A stretch of 64,000 nucleotides of DNA. Source: Heloderma charlesbogerti. Its lineage: Eukaryota > Chordata > Lepidosauria > Squamata > Helodermatidae. The stretch is from the NCBI GenBank assembly GCA_026122225.1, contig JANEZZ010000303.1:379501-443500 (forward strand). Reading direction: 5' to 3'. A program made the position numbers and the translations under genes. Within the stretch, counting starts at the first letter, position 1; each line of letters begins with the position of its first letter. Positions 1 through 9,218 of this stretch are shown piece after piece. The notes beneath the pieces are model-generated. The model ran no database searches. It was given only the letters and a program-made list of their open reading frames with translations, and was not told the origin of the DNA.

Positions 1-652
1 CACGTAGCCTATCACGGGTGACTTAAAAAAAAAAAAAAAAGCGCGTACGCTAATGGCGGCCCCCATAGGGAGCCGCCATTCGCGTTCCTTATTTAGTCGC
101 TGTAGTCTACGTAAATGTTTACGTAGACTACGGCGAAAATAAGGGCAACGCAAATAGCGTTCCCCTTATTTTCGCCGTAGTCTACGTAAACATTTACGTA
201 GACTACAGTGACCAAATAAGGAACGGGAATGGCGGATCCCTATGGGGGCCGCCATTATCCGTACGCGCTTTTTTTTTTTAAAGTCACCCGTGATAGGCTA
301 CGTGATGATTGACGTAGCCTATCACGGCTGTCTTTGCAAATCTAGCCGTGATAGGATACGTGAATCGTCATGTAGCCTATCAGGGGGCGTTTTTTTTTTT
401 TTCTTTGATTGCAATGGCGGTGGCGGCAGCCGGTCAAAAGACCGGCTGCCGCTCCTGCCCCGCTCGAACACCCGCCGAACCGCCGGCCGGACCCGCCACC
501 GGGAGGGACATTCGGTGAAGGTAAGTCCCGTCCCGGGGGGGGTGGGGGGCGGGGGGGGTTCGGAGGATTTCTCCCCGAAACTTGTTCGGGGGGCCGAACA
601 CGTTGGCGCTCGGCCCCCCGAAGTTTCGGGGAGAAATTCTCCGCCATCCCTA
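1..652. mobile_element. Palindromic hAT-type non-autonomous element, left end outside the window
   Basis: Positions 1-304 form one long, nearly perfect inverted repeat centred near 152. Smaller palindromes are nested inside it (for example around 100-136, built on TTTACGTAAA-like cores, and AATGGCGGC/GCCGCCATT arms). Further hairpins follow at about 313-385, 405-455 and 585-640. The right end reads GAGAAATTCTCCGCCATCCC and then TA, matching the ends of the complete copies at 1948-2851 and 12250-12958, which have 8-bp target duplications. The duplication expected after this copy would be CTCCTGAA (653-660), but its partner lies outside the window. No coding capacity is visible; the open frames here are by-products of the GC-rich palindromes. 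The hAT assignment rests on the sister copies. Confidence 0.75.
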
Positions 653-689
653 CTCCTGAAGTCCCCACAAATTGATACTGATACATTTT

Positions 690-1020
690 TCCCCTTTAAC
701 AAGAATAGGTGTTGCCCACTCACTCCAAACAACTTTAGTCAGTATGCCCATTCCTTCTAGTCTACCCAGTTTCTTAGCCACTTTATCTCAGATAGCAAGT
801 GGAGTTCAAAAATTTTGGTTTTGCTCCATCAGTCAAAATGTTGCTGGCCTTAATATGCCTTAGGTGCCCAATGTCCTGTTCAAAAACTGAATTGGCCTTT
901 GACAAGAGTGAGTTGGTCTTGTGGTACTCTTGAAGAGCCTTAATAGAATTCCAATCTAAATTAATATTATTTCACCAGTTTTGTCCAAGCAGTGCCAGTC
1001 CTTTTGTCGAAACAACATAC
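690..1020 (-). pseudogene. Ty3/Gypsy-like pol fragment (protease/RT junction), decayed
   Basis: On the minus strand this translates, with several stops, to a sequence shaped like the start of a Ty3/Gypsy reverse transcriptase. Recognisable pieces are GAKPKF, then DKVAKKLGRLEGMGILTKV, then VWSEWATPI. Upstream on that strand a LGLDWNSI-like stretch resembles the region after the aspartic protease. In intact elements this part of Pol includes the RT N-terminus and primes copying of retroelement RNA in cytoplasmic particles. Two in-frame stops (about 790-810) and the absence of the YxDD core show it is a relic. The neighbouring palindromic hAT element ends at 652, so this may be flanking DNA that received that insertion. 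The class is inferred from motif spacing only. Confidence 0.6.
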
Positions 1021-1099
1021 AGATCTAGGTTATGAATCTAACCATTATATTGTATATTGTGCACACTTCTAGTTTCTCATCTTCAGGAGACAAAGGAGA

Positions 1100-1591
1100 C
1101 AAAGGCAAAGAGGTAAGTGGGCTGAAGTACACCCAGGGAGCTATCCTTTCCCTTCTGAGTGGCTGTGAGCTCACCAGGTGCTCCTGAGAACTCCAACTGA
1201 ATTGAGGGGGTGTGGCCTGAGTACTCCCAGCAGCTGTGCAGGCAGGAAGTTTCAGTCTGTTTCCCGCCTCCCAGCTGAGCAGAGCAGAGCAGAGGAAGCT
1301 GCTCCAGCTGGTCTAGGGACTATAGAAGCAAGCAAGCTCCCAGAGAGCGAGCGATCAGAGTGAGCGGAGAGGGAGAGCAAACAGGAGTTGGCCAGGGGAG
1401 TTCGGCAGAGGAGGTCAAGGGGGAGGCCCCTAACTTTTTTTTTAAAAAAGTAACTTTTTAAACTTTTTTTTTCTTCTAACACACACTTCCATACCAGTGG
1501 GACTCTGTTTTTAACCTCCAGTGAGAAGAGGACCAAGCACAGGCTACTCTAGAACAATCAAAAAGCTAGACACAAAAAGGGAAAAGAGGCT
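1100..1591 (+). mobile_element. CR1 LINE copy A, probable 5' untranslated region
   Basis: This GC-rich stretch lies immediately upstream of the ORF1 start of CR1 copy A and is contiguous with it. It contains direct CAGAGCAGAGCAG-type repeats and a purine-rich leader. No other feature is visible. It is assigned as CR1 5' UTR and internal promoter region because ORF1 begins at 1592 with an ATG and the expected N-terminal CxxC motif. The left boundary is approximate. If correct, this CR1 is close to full length at its 5' end, which is unusual because most CR1 copies are 5'-truncated. Confidence 0.5.
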
Positions 1592-1947
1592 ATGGAAGGA
1601 CAAGACTCTCCAGTGGTGGTGACCTGCAACATCTGTGCCATGTTTGCTTTCTTGCCTGAGGAAGGGCCTGAAGGGTTGCCTGCACTCATAAAGCCCACTG
1701 ACAGGTATCCCTTTCTTCTCATCCATGTGGGAACACGGCCTACACATGCAACAAGTGCAAGTTGATCACATTGCTGGAAGAAAAAGTAAGAGGACTGGAG
1801 CGGCAACTGTCGACCCTCCAGGTAATGAGAGAACACGAAGAGTTCTTGGACAGCATGGTGGAACTACAGCAGCAAAGTGAAGAACAGAAGCTTGAACAGC
1901 AACAGCAAGCTGAGGCAGAAGTGGGAAATGCCGAGGTGAGGAAAAAT
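1592..1947 (+). pseudogene. CR1 copy A ORF1, N-terminal part
   Basis: From the ATG at 1592 the frame reads a CNIC motif (about residue 13) followed by FAFLPEE, typical of the zinc-knuckle start of CR1 ORF1 proteins. The second CxxC (TCNKC, about 1747-1761) is in another frame, followed by a coiled-coil-like segment (LLEEKVRGLERQ, then Gln/Glu-rich residues to 1947). Between the two CxxC pairs sits a ~70-bp block (1663-1733) copied from the esterase region of the same ORF (about 3116-3182); it breaks the frame, which stops at 1765. CR1 ORF1 proteins bind RNA and accompany ORF2 during retrotransposition. The coding sequence is then interrupted by the hAT element at 1948. It is a pseudogene. Confidence 0.7.
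1940..1947 (+). repeat. 8-bp target-site duplication, left copy
   Basis: GGAAAAAT directly precedes the TAGGGATG end of the element at 1948-2851 and is repeated exactly at 2852-2859. An 8-bp duplication is the hallmark of hAT transposition. Confidence 0.9.
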
Positions 1948-2851
1948 TAGGGATGGCAGAGAATTCCGCCACGGATCTCGGGGAGGCCGAATGCCAGTGC
2001 ATTCGGCCCCTGAAATCTGTGGCGGAACGGCCTGCCACCCCCTGTCCCCCCCACGGATCCCCCCGGGACGAGACTTACCTGGGGCGGATCCTCCGGGCGG
2101 CGGTGGCTTCGGTGGCGGCTGTGGCTGGTCTTCCGACTGGCTGCCGCTGCTGCCATTTGCAGTTTTTGGGGGTTTTTTTACACAGATGTGATAGGCTATG
2201 TAAGTTTTTACATAGCCTTAAACATCTGGGTAAAAAAAAAAAAAGTGTACGCAAATGGCAGCGGCTACGGCCGGCCGCCGCCATTTGTGTACGCTTTTTT
2301 TTTTTTTTACCCAAACGTTTTAGGCTACGTAAAAACTTACGTAGCCTAAAACGACTGGGTTTTTTTTTAAAAAAAGGCGTACGCAAATTTGCGTTCCTTA
2401 TTTTGGGCCGTCTTACTCTACATAAATAATTACGTAGACTAAGACAGCAAAAATAAGGGGAACGCAAATAGCGCCCACTACGCTATTTGTGTTCCCCTTA
2501 TTTTCGCTGTCATAATCTACGTAAATATTTACGTAGATTAAGACGGCCAAAAAGAAGGAACGCAAATGGCGGCGGACATAGCCGCCGCCATTTGTGTATG
2601 CGGGTTTGTTTGTTTGTTTTACCCAGAGCCCTCCACGGCCGGAAATCTGGCTGCGGACGGCTCTGGCCTGGCTGGGCCTGACCGGCTGCTCCGCAGAGCT
2701 GCCGCGGAGCACAGCCAGCCGCAGAGGATTCCAGGGGGGAGGAACGGAGCGCCTCCCCCCCCAGCCAGGATTCCGGGGGGAGGGACAGAATGCCTCCCCT
2801 ACCCACCATCAGCATAATCCGCGAAAGGTAAGTGATTTTCGTACATCCCTA
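1948..2851. mobile_element. Palindromic hAT-type non-autonomous element (904 bp) inserted in CR1 ORF1
   Basis: The element begins TAGGGATGGCAGAGAATTCC and ends CGTACATCCC then TA. It is flanked by the perfect 8-bp duplication GGAAAAAT. Next to the left end is a hairpin of GGCCGAATGC/GCATTCGGCC (about 1987-2010). The interior (2185-2605) is a series of palindromes: arms with TAGGCTACGTAA-like sequence, AATGGCGGC/GCCGCCATT arms, and ACGTAGACTAAGAC arms around a central AACGCAAATAGCG. A-rich and T-rich tracts separate them. GGTAAGT-like motifs lie near both ends in opposite orientation (2072-2082 on the minus strand, 2825-2834 on the plus strand). There is no transposase, so movement would need a hAT enzyme in trans. 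It interrupts CR1 copy A and is therefore younger than that insertion. Confidence 0.88.
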
Positions 2852-2859
2852 GGAAAAAT
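2852..2859 (+). repeat. 8-bp target-site duplication, right copy
   Basis: GGAAAAAT, identical to 1940-1947, directly follows the CATCCCTA end of the palindromic element. Confidence 0.9.
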
Positions 2860-3512
2860 GCAGTAGAGGATACTCCTTGGAAAAGGGTGACAGTTAGGAG
2901 CAGAAGAACTAGAAGGCACTCTGCACCAGTGGAAGCATTGGAACTATGGAACCATTTTCAGGTACTTGACGACAGAGGACAGCCTGCAGAGGAAGAATTA
3001 CAGGGGAACCTGCATTAGAGCAAGCAAGAGGCTGAAGGAAAACCCAAGTATGTCACGAAGACCAATGGACTCGCCAGGTATGCTGTCTCCCAGGAGGATG
3101 GAACAGAGACATGACTGAAGGGTTGCCTACATTCATAAGGCCCAGTGACAGGTATCCCTTTCTTCTCATCCATGTGGGAACAAATGATACCGCCAAGCGG
3201 AGCTATGAAGAAATCACGTCAGACTTTGAAGCTGTGGGAAGGAAACTCAAGAACTTTGGAGCCCAGATAATTTTCTCATCCATCCTTCCAGTAGTTAGAA
3301 GAGGGATAAAAAGGGAAAGAAAAATACTCCAGATGAATGACAGGCTATGAAGGTGGTGCCGACGAGAGAGATTTGGATCCTGGGACCATGGGCTATACTT
3401 CCTGGAAGATGGACTGTTGGCAAGGGACGGGTTGCATCTCACAAAGGCTAGGAAGAACGTGTTTGGCCACACATGAAGAACTTCATCAGGAGGGCTTTAA
3501 ACTGAATCTTAC
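2860..3512 (+). pseudogene. CR1 copy A ORF1, C-terminal esterase-like part
   Basis: This is the continuation of ORF1 after the hAT insertion. From 3111 the frame reads FLLIHVGTNDTAKRSYEEI and then GRKLKNFGAQIIFSSILPVV, the GDSL/SGNH-esterase-like region known from CR1 ORF1 proteins (HVGTND being the conserved block). A frameshift near 3350 separates this from the C-terminal block (about 3355-3510), which in another frame contains the GLHLTKARKNVFG-like motif carrying the late histidine of the fold. Upstream of 3111 the coding is broken by stops around 3015-3115. Its role in the intact element is thought to be lipid or ester hydrolysis supporting retrotransposition, which remains an inference for the family. 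It cannot be translated as one protein here. Confidence 0.7.
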
Positions 3513-3679
3513 GGGGAAGGGAGACGTAAAGTTGGGGGGTAACAATGGATGAAGGCTCGTGCACTGCAATGGAGAGAACAGCTCTAATAGCACCCAATAA
3601 TGGTCTTCACAAATATGTAGGAAGGAAGCCAGATTATGAAGCACATGGTCTTCAATGTCTATATAGTAATGCCTAGAGT

Positions 3680-4400
3680 ATGGGAAACAAACAGAACAAA
3701 CTTGAACTCTTAATACAGGAGGGAAATTATGACTTGATAGGTGTAACTGAGACTTGGTGGGATGACTCTCATGACTGGAATACAGCAATTGAAGGATATA
3801 ACATGTTCAAAAAGAACAGGAGGGACAGAAAGGGAGCTGGGGTTGCACTATATGTTAAAAATACGTATCTCTGCAAAGAAATACAGGAGGATGAGCTTGG
3901 TAGCCCCATCGAGAGCATCTGGATCAAAATAAATGGAGCAAAGAATAAAAGGAACATGGTGGTCGGAGTCTACTACTGGCCACCCAATCAAGGAGAAGAC
4001 GAGGATGCAACTTTTGAAAAGCAAATGGCCAATGTTTCAAAGAATCATAATGTAGTAGTAAAGGGGGACTTCAATTTCCCCAATATTTGTTGGAAATTCC
4101 TGTGTGGCGGATAACTTCCTCCTACAGAAAGTAGAGGAAGGAACTAGATGATCGGCTATCCTTGACTTGATCCTAACCAACAGAGATGACTTAGTGGATA
4201 AAGCAGCAGTTACAGGAATTCTGGGGGAAAGTGACCATGCTGTAAGTCAGTTCTTGGTTCTAAGGGAAGCAAAAGCCAAGTGTAGCCAAACGCATACCCT
4301 GGATTTTAGGAAAGCTGATTTTAATAAACTCAGAACAATGATACGTAAGGTCCCATGGCAAGTGACTCTAACGAGAAAAGGAGTCCAAGATGGGTGGGAG
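3680..4400 (+). pseudogene. CR1 copy A ORF2, APE-type endonuclease domain
   Basis: From the ATG at 3680 the frame runs 144 codons: an LLIQEGNYDLIGVTETWWDD block with the catalytic glutamate, then VALYVKNTYLC, then GDFNFPNICW. These are the APE-like endonuclease motifs of CR1 ORF2, which nicks target DNA. In this copy part of the segment after FPNICW is deleted relative to copy C (compare 48960-49020), and the frame ends at 4114. The next part of the domain (ILTNRDDLVDKAAVTGILG, then SDHAV, which covers the SDH catalytic histidine block) is in a different frame at 4167-4406. The copy is inactive. Confidence 0.8.
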
Positions 4401-4430
4401 TTTTAAAAAAAGGAAATTCTCAAGGCACAC

Positions 4431-5320
4431 TTGCAAACCATTCCAACAAGAAAAAACAGTGGAAGACAACAGAAGAAGCCAGTGTGGCTTCACAAAAAGC
4501 TTAGAGATGACCTGAAAACAAAAAAGCACACATATGGGAAGTGGAAGGAAGGACAAGCAACAAAGGAAGAGTACAGGCAGGTAGCACAGAATTGCAGGGA
4601 TGGCGTCAGGAAGGCTAAAGCTGAGAACGAGCTGAGGTTAGCGAGGGATGCTAAAAGCAACAAAAAGCCTTTCTTCAGATACGTGCATAGTAAAAGACAG
4701 AGGAAATAAATGGTTGTTCAGCTATTAAATAAGGATGGCAAAATGATAACAGATGACAAAGAAAACGCAGCAGTGCTCAATTCCTACTTTGGCTCAGTCT
4801 TCTCCCAAAAGAGGGTCTATGACCCCCCTGGCAAAGGTGAAATACAGGCTGAAGGGGCAGGATTGCATCTTGAGATTGATAGGCATATGGTCAAGGAACA
4901 CCTAATTACTTTGAATGAGTTCAAATCTCCAGGGCCAGATGAACTGCATCCTAGAGTAATAAAGGAACCAGCAGAACAGCTCTTAGAACCACTGTCTATT
5001 ACCTTTGAGAAATCATGGAGGGCTAAAGTTGTCCCTATCTTCAAAAAGGGTAAAAAGGAGGAACCTGGGAACTACAGACCAGTCAGTCTGACATCAATCC
5101 CTGGGGAAATTGTGGAGCAGATGATAAAGCAATCAGTCTGTAAGCACCTTGAAAACAATGCAGTGATTACTCGAAGCCAACATGGATTTGTCAAGAACAA
5201 ATCTTGAAAGACGAAACTGATCTCATTTTTTGATCAGGTAACCTCCCTTGTGGACTGTGGGAATGCTGTTGACATCATATATCTCGACTTCAGCAAAGCT
5301 TTTGACAAAGTGCCCCATGA
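4431..5320 (+). pseudogene. CR1 copy A ORF2, linker and N-terminal reverse transcriptase
   Basis: Two frames continue ORF2. The frame at 4431-4709 covers the basic linker (KKPVWLHKKLRDDLKTKK). The frame at 4710-5207 covers the start of the RT: FKSPGPDELHPRVIKE, then VPIFKKGKKEEPGNYRPVSL and HGFVKNKS. A stop follows HGFVKNKS. The sequence then encodes FDQ..SLVD and DFSKAFDKVPH up to about 5320. It is broken there by a second CR1 3' end, so the palm motif with the catalytic FADD is absent. In intact CR1 this domain copies the element RNA at the nicked target. Confidence 0.8.
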
Positions 5321-5487
5321 ATGAATTACCTAGGGATGTAGTCGGCTCTCCCACACTGGGGGCATTCAAGATGAGGCTGGACAGCCATCTGTTGGGGATG
5401 CTCTGACTTGGATTCCTGCATTGAGCAGGGGGTTGGACTTGATGGTCTTGTAGGCCCCTTCCAACCCTAGTATTCTATGATTCTATG
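5321..5487 (+). mobile_element. Short 5'-truncated CR1 inserted into CR1 copy A
   Basis: This ~167-bp segment is the extreme 3' end of a CR1: an end-of-ORF2 piece (LPREVV..LPHTGGIQDEAGQ-like, then the 3' UTR GGGGGTTGGACTTGATGG) finishing with the characteristic ATTCTATGATTCTATGA tail. The surrounding CR1 copy A sequence is colinear across it: GTGCCCCATGA before, TATCTTGATGAGCAAACTAG after. Compare the uninterrupted sequence at 50129-50160. An ATGA at both junctions may be a 4-bp duplication, but it overlaps the tail repeat and cannot be proved. Confidence 0.7.
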
Positions 5488-5566
5488 ATATCTTGATGAG
5501 CAAACTAGCTCAAAGGGGGCTAGATGAAACAACCATCAGGTGGATCCACAGTTGGCAACAGAATCA
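5488..5566 (+). mobile_element. CR1 copy A, resumed RT segment
   Basis: This continues RT coding (ILMSKLAQRGLDETTIRWIHSW-like with gaps) for about 78 bp beyond the inserted CR1 end. It then stops abruptly at about 5566 next to a SINE. The rest of copy A (palm, thumb and its own 3' UTR) is missing. Confidence 0.7.
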
Positions 5567-5574
5567 TGTGTTGT

Positions 5575-5825
5575 AGGTACACTTTATTTATTTATATTAC
5601 ATGTATATCCTACTGTTTTTCCTCCAAGGAGGCTAAGGCAGCATACATAGTCCTCCTCCTTTCCATTTTATCCTCACAACAACAACCCTGTGAGGTAGTT
5701 TGGGCTGAGAGTCTGTGCCTGGCTCAAAGTCACCCAGTGAGCTTCCATGGCTGAGTGGGGACTAGAACTCAGATCTCCTGAGTCCCAGTCCAACACTCTA
5801 GCCACTACACCACACTGGCTCTCAG
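5575..5825 (-). mobile_element. tRNA-derived SINE (MIR/CORE-like), minus orientation
   Basis: Read on the minus strand it begins with a tRNA-like head (GAGCCAGTGTGGTGTAGTGG, then GAGTTCTAGTCCCC as a B-box-like block). It continues through a core with CTCACAGGGTTGTTG and ends in an AATAAATAAA-rich tail. Near-identical copies lie at 35893-36126 and, split, at 9005-9218. Transcription would be by RNA polymerase III from the A and B boxes. It encodes no protein; movement would need a LINE partner, possibly L2 by analogy with MIR. Confidence 0.75.
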
Positions 5826-5829
5826 TGTC

Positions 5830-8800
5830 TCAGTTTTGACCATACCATACTGGCTTCCAATGAGCTTTGCTCGGCACATTCCAATTCTCTGAGCAGTGAG
5901 AAATGTTAGGGGCTTGTCGCTTACCTGTGTTCATTTTCCTTTGGAATGAGGTTACTGGGGGCTTTGTAATATTTGTGTTTATTTACAAATATACATGTTG
6001 AGCATAGGTGAAGATTCACCCAACAAACAAACCAAAATCTTCTGGACTTCCAGCTAAGCTCTCTGACTCTCCTTTCAGTCTGTGGTGTGGTTTGCACCAT
6101 CACAGAGAGGGAAATCAGTCATGGTGGCTTATTTCCCCTTCCATAATCTGTGAAGCAGGTCAGTGTCTGTCTCAGTTTCAAACTAAAGGCTGCTTGCTTT
6201 CACACAAATGTTACAATAACACATTCCACAGCTGTGAGGAGGGAGGAAAGCTCAAATGGCTCTCTCCCTCCAGAAGAAGTCCAGCAATTGAGAACAATCT
6301 CCTTAACAAAGAAAGGTACTTGGCCACTCTGCCAGAGCCATTAAAAAAATCTCCAACAGTCCTATGGTTTCCATTAAATGTCCTGCCAAAACCCATTTTA
6401 CAATAAAAAATAACAGAGCTGGAAGGGATCCTCAGAGGACATCCAGACCAACCCAAATCCCATATCAATATTAAAAAGAGGGATATGTATGTGTTAGACT
6501 GACCCATGTTGAAAATATTGCTATAGTTTTTATGAGATTAAAAATACTATGTTTTTTACATTTAAATATTCAAATAATACACCTTTAAACCTTGCTGGGA
6601 AACATACTCCTACAATCAGAAATGTCATTCAAAGTGATGTTGAATAATATTGTATAAAAATAGTATGGGGTGTGTGAGAGCGAGAGCGAGAACAAGAAAG
6701 AAAGGAAGAAAGAAATCATTTGGAGGCTCCAGGGTTTTAGTTTCTAATTAAGCATATTGCTCATCATTTGTAGAGATTCTCTCATAATAAGTAGTACGGC
6801 AGCATAAGACTGCCTTATACAAGTAAATACTGTTTACGTATTTGCATAAGAATTTAATACAAAACTGACAAGAAGAGCATCACACATTACAGAATCACAA
6901 CAAAATCCACAACGTAAGGTGGATGATATTTCTACCTGATTTATAGTTGATCTATTCCAAACTGTGCCAACTAATCCCTTAGTTTAATAGATTTGCCCAG
7001 TGTCCAGTTTAAAAGTTTTATGTACATATGCGAAAACTGAGGTACATACATTGATGGATTTGGCAAGGAAAATGAAACAGAGTTCCAAACTTTTGAATTT
7101 CAGATAATTCAACTAATCTCAGAGAAAAATCACATTGACTGAACTATGTTATTTTCCATCTCATTAGTATGATTTTTGTGCAATTTGTATTTGATTCACT
7201 TTCCCAATGAAAGTGTATAACTGTGGTATATTTGTTGCTTGATCAATAACACAAAAGATGAGATTTTTTAAAACCCTGAGATGACATCAAGCAGTTGACT
7301 GGGTTTCTATAGTATAGATTACGGCATCCAGGGGCATTCAAGCAGAAGACAGCCTGATCATAGCCTGACAAGCTCCAGCTAATTAAGTAGTCATCGTTGA
7401 TCAATCTGCCAGAAGTCAATATTCTCAACTATGCTTAAGCATGCAATGTAATTAGTAAAGCTACCAAAGAGCTTAATACAATGAAGGAATAAAACACATG
7501 CTGAAAAATACAGATTAGTTAAGGCAGTGGGGGTGGGGTGAGGGGAGGGGAGGAAGTTTATGCAGAAACAAAGTTCGTTGTAAAGAAAATACCTAGTGTG
7601 ATAGAAGTATTAAAGCAAATGTTGAAGAGAGGTTTTTTTTTAAGGAAGTTTCTAGATTTGGGATTTATTTAAAAGCACTCTATGGCCCAATCCAATGGTT
7701 CAACACTCTGGGTTAGATCCAGATTCAGGCATGGGCAACTGGGATAGTGGAAACTGATGCTACACAGATGGTCAGGAGACATTGCTAAATGGGTTGGCTG
7801 TGCTGTGGGAACCCCAAAAATTTAGTTGCCAGGCATTGCCCTGGCAACTAAAATGCCCAGCAGTAAGAATGATAGGATTGCACAAGGATGCCAAATGCTT
7901 TATTAACACATAAAATTAATTTTTAGCAACAGTCCAATTAAAAACCAAAATTGTCTTAGTGGCCCATCTATTGGTTGTAAACTTCTTTTTTTACTGCTTT
8001 GGATACTTCCTTCCTTATACACATATTGGCATGAAGCTGCATGAAATTATAGTATTATGGGAAGGTAATTCCCATGTATCATTTTACATTTTTGTAGCTC
8101 TAGATTAAAACAATTTCTTTTTCCAAAAGCAACATTCCCAGAATTATTCATCTTTTTAAATTTGTAGTGGTGTTCCTGTCTTGCAGCTGATTAAAGAGCC
8201 AACGTCTTCCTTAAACACACTTTGACGTATCTTCCCATTGCCAGATATAGCAGTATCTATTATAGACATGGTTAATAAGGTAAGCTTCTCTCAGAGTGAT
8301 TTCACCCTTTAAAATGGGAGCTTTTTAATAATGATGGATTTTTTAAAAAAAACTGGAATTAATGTGCACTGCATATAATGTGTTGTAAAACAGGCAGCGC
8401 ATCATTATCACCTCCTACTCAGAGCCATTTTAACTATAATCTCAGTATTTGGGTAGCTCAGCTAATTAACAACCTGGTATTACTGTAAAGATGAGATTGT
8501 CATGTTATTTGAAGTGCTTTTTAACATCCTCTTTGAACGCTAGCTACTAAATTTGTTAACAGTCGGCACTATTTTAAGGGGAGCAAATTATATAATTTTT
8601 ATAAGACTAGAAAATGAAAAGAAATATCTAATTTGATTAAAAATTAAAATTTACATTTTAATAAAGTTTCTGATGTTTTAAAACACCTCTTTGCTGTTGC
8701 TGTTTGCATTCATTAACCTAGGACTATCCATGCTATACGATATCTGACTGTGATTCTTAATGATGTTAATCTCAAATGAAGAACTTGATGCAACTTGACT

Positions 8801-9004
8801 AACATTCAAAGCAATATTTTGAAGGGATTTTTGTAGTGGCTGGCATCTATTTGCACCCTAGCTCAATGGTGAGCTTTTGCAGAAAATATCCCAACATTTA
8901 CACTACAACCTTAATATATGCCAATAACCAGACAACCCAAGCAACTGTTATTACATAATTCTTGAAGGAAAGAATGATCACTATCCTTGATCAGGGCAGT
9001 ATAC
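5830..9004. other. Unassigned AT-rich DNA, no gene recognised
   Basis: No transposon core, long reading frame or RNA gene is visible. A GA-rich purine run lies at about 6676-6712. The segment 8080-8890 has the look of conserved non-coding vertebrate DNA (AT-rich, few CpG, homeodomain-like TAATTA cores, no repeat signatures), but this cannot be tested from one sequence. Confidence 0.4.
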
Positions 9005-9218
9005 GCCATTCTCCCCCCATTATATCCTTACAATAACTCTGTGAAGTCAGTTATGCTGAGAGTGCGTGTGACTGGCTCGAAGTCATCCAGTGAGCTTCAA
9101 GGCTTAGTGGGGATTTTACAATGGCCTTGTAGGCCCCTCCCAACCCTACTATTCTATGAGTCTATGATTTTAACTTGGCCCTCCCCAGTCCTAGTCCAAC
9201 AGTCTGATCACTACTTTA
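9005..9218 (-). mobile_element. tRNA-derived SINE (MIR/CORE-like), split by a CR1 end
   Basis: This is the same SINE type as 5575-5825, in minus orientation and more diverged. The core (ATATCCTTACAATAACTCTG, then GACTGGCTCGAAGTCATCC) runs to about 9118 and the head resumes at about 9173 (CAGTCCTAGTCCAACAGTC). A 47-bp CR1 3' end separates the two parts. Confidence 0.65.
9119..9165 (+). mobile_element. 47-bp CR1 3' end with 7-bp target-site duplication
   Basis: The insert reads ATGGCCTTGTAGGCCCCTCC and ends ATTCTATGAGTCTAT, the CR1 3' terminus. It is flanked by GATTTTA at 9112-9118 and 9166-9172. The SINE sequence is continuous once the insert and one GATTTTA are removed, which shows a real, extremely 5'-truncated retrotransposition. 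Confidence 0.7.

Noticed and set aside
1..700. CRISPR-like or attachment-site array because of repeated palindromes
   Set aside because: The repeats are not regularly spaced with unique spacers, and the setting is clearly vertebrate with a hAT-type end.
242..863. Overlapping open frames on both strands up to 172 codons
   Set aside because: They read through GC-rich palindromes and homopolymer runs, exist on both strands at once and have no domain; explained by the palindromic element.
1953..2467. 158- and 130-codon frames inside the palindromic element
   Set aside because: Mirror-image translations produced by inverted repeats and poly-A/T tracts (repeated RLRK and KKKK runs); not protein genes.
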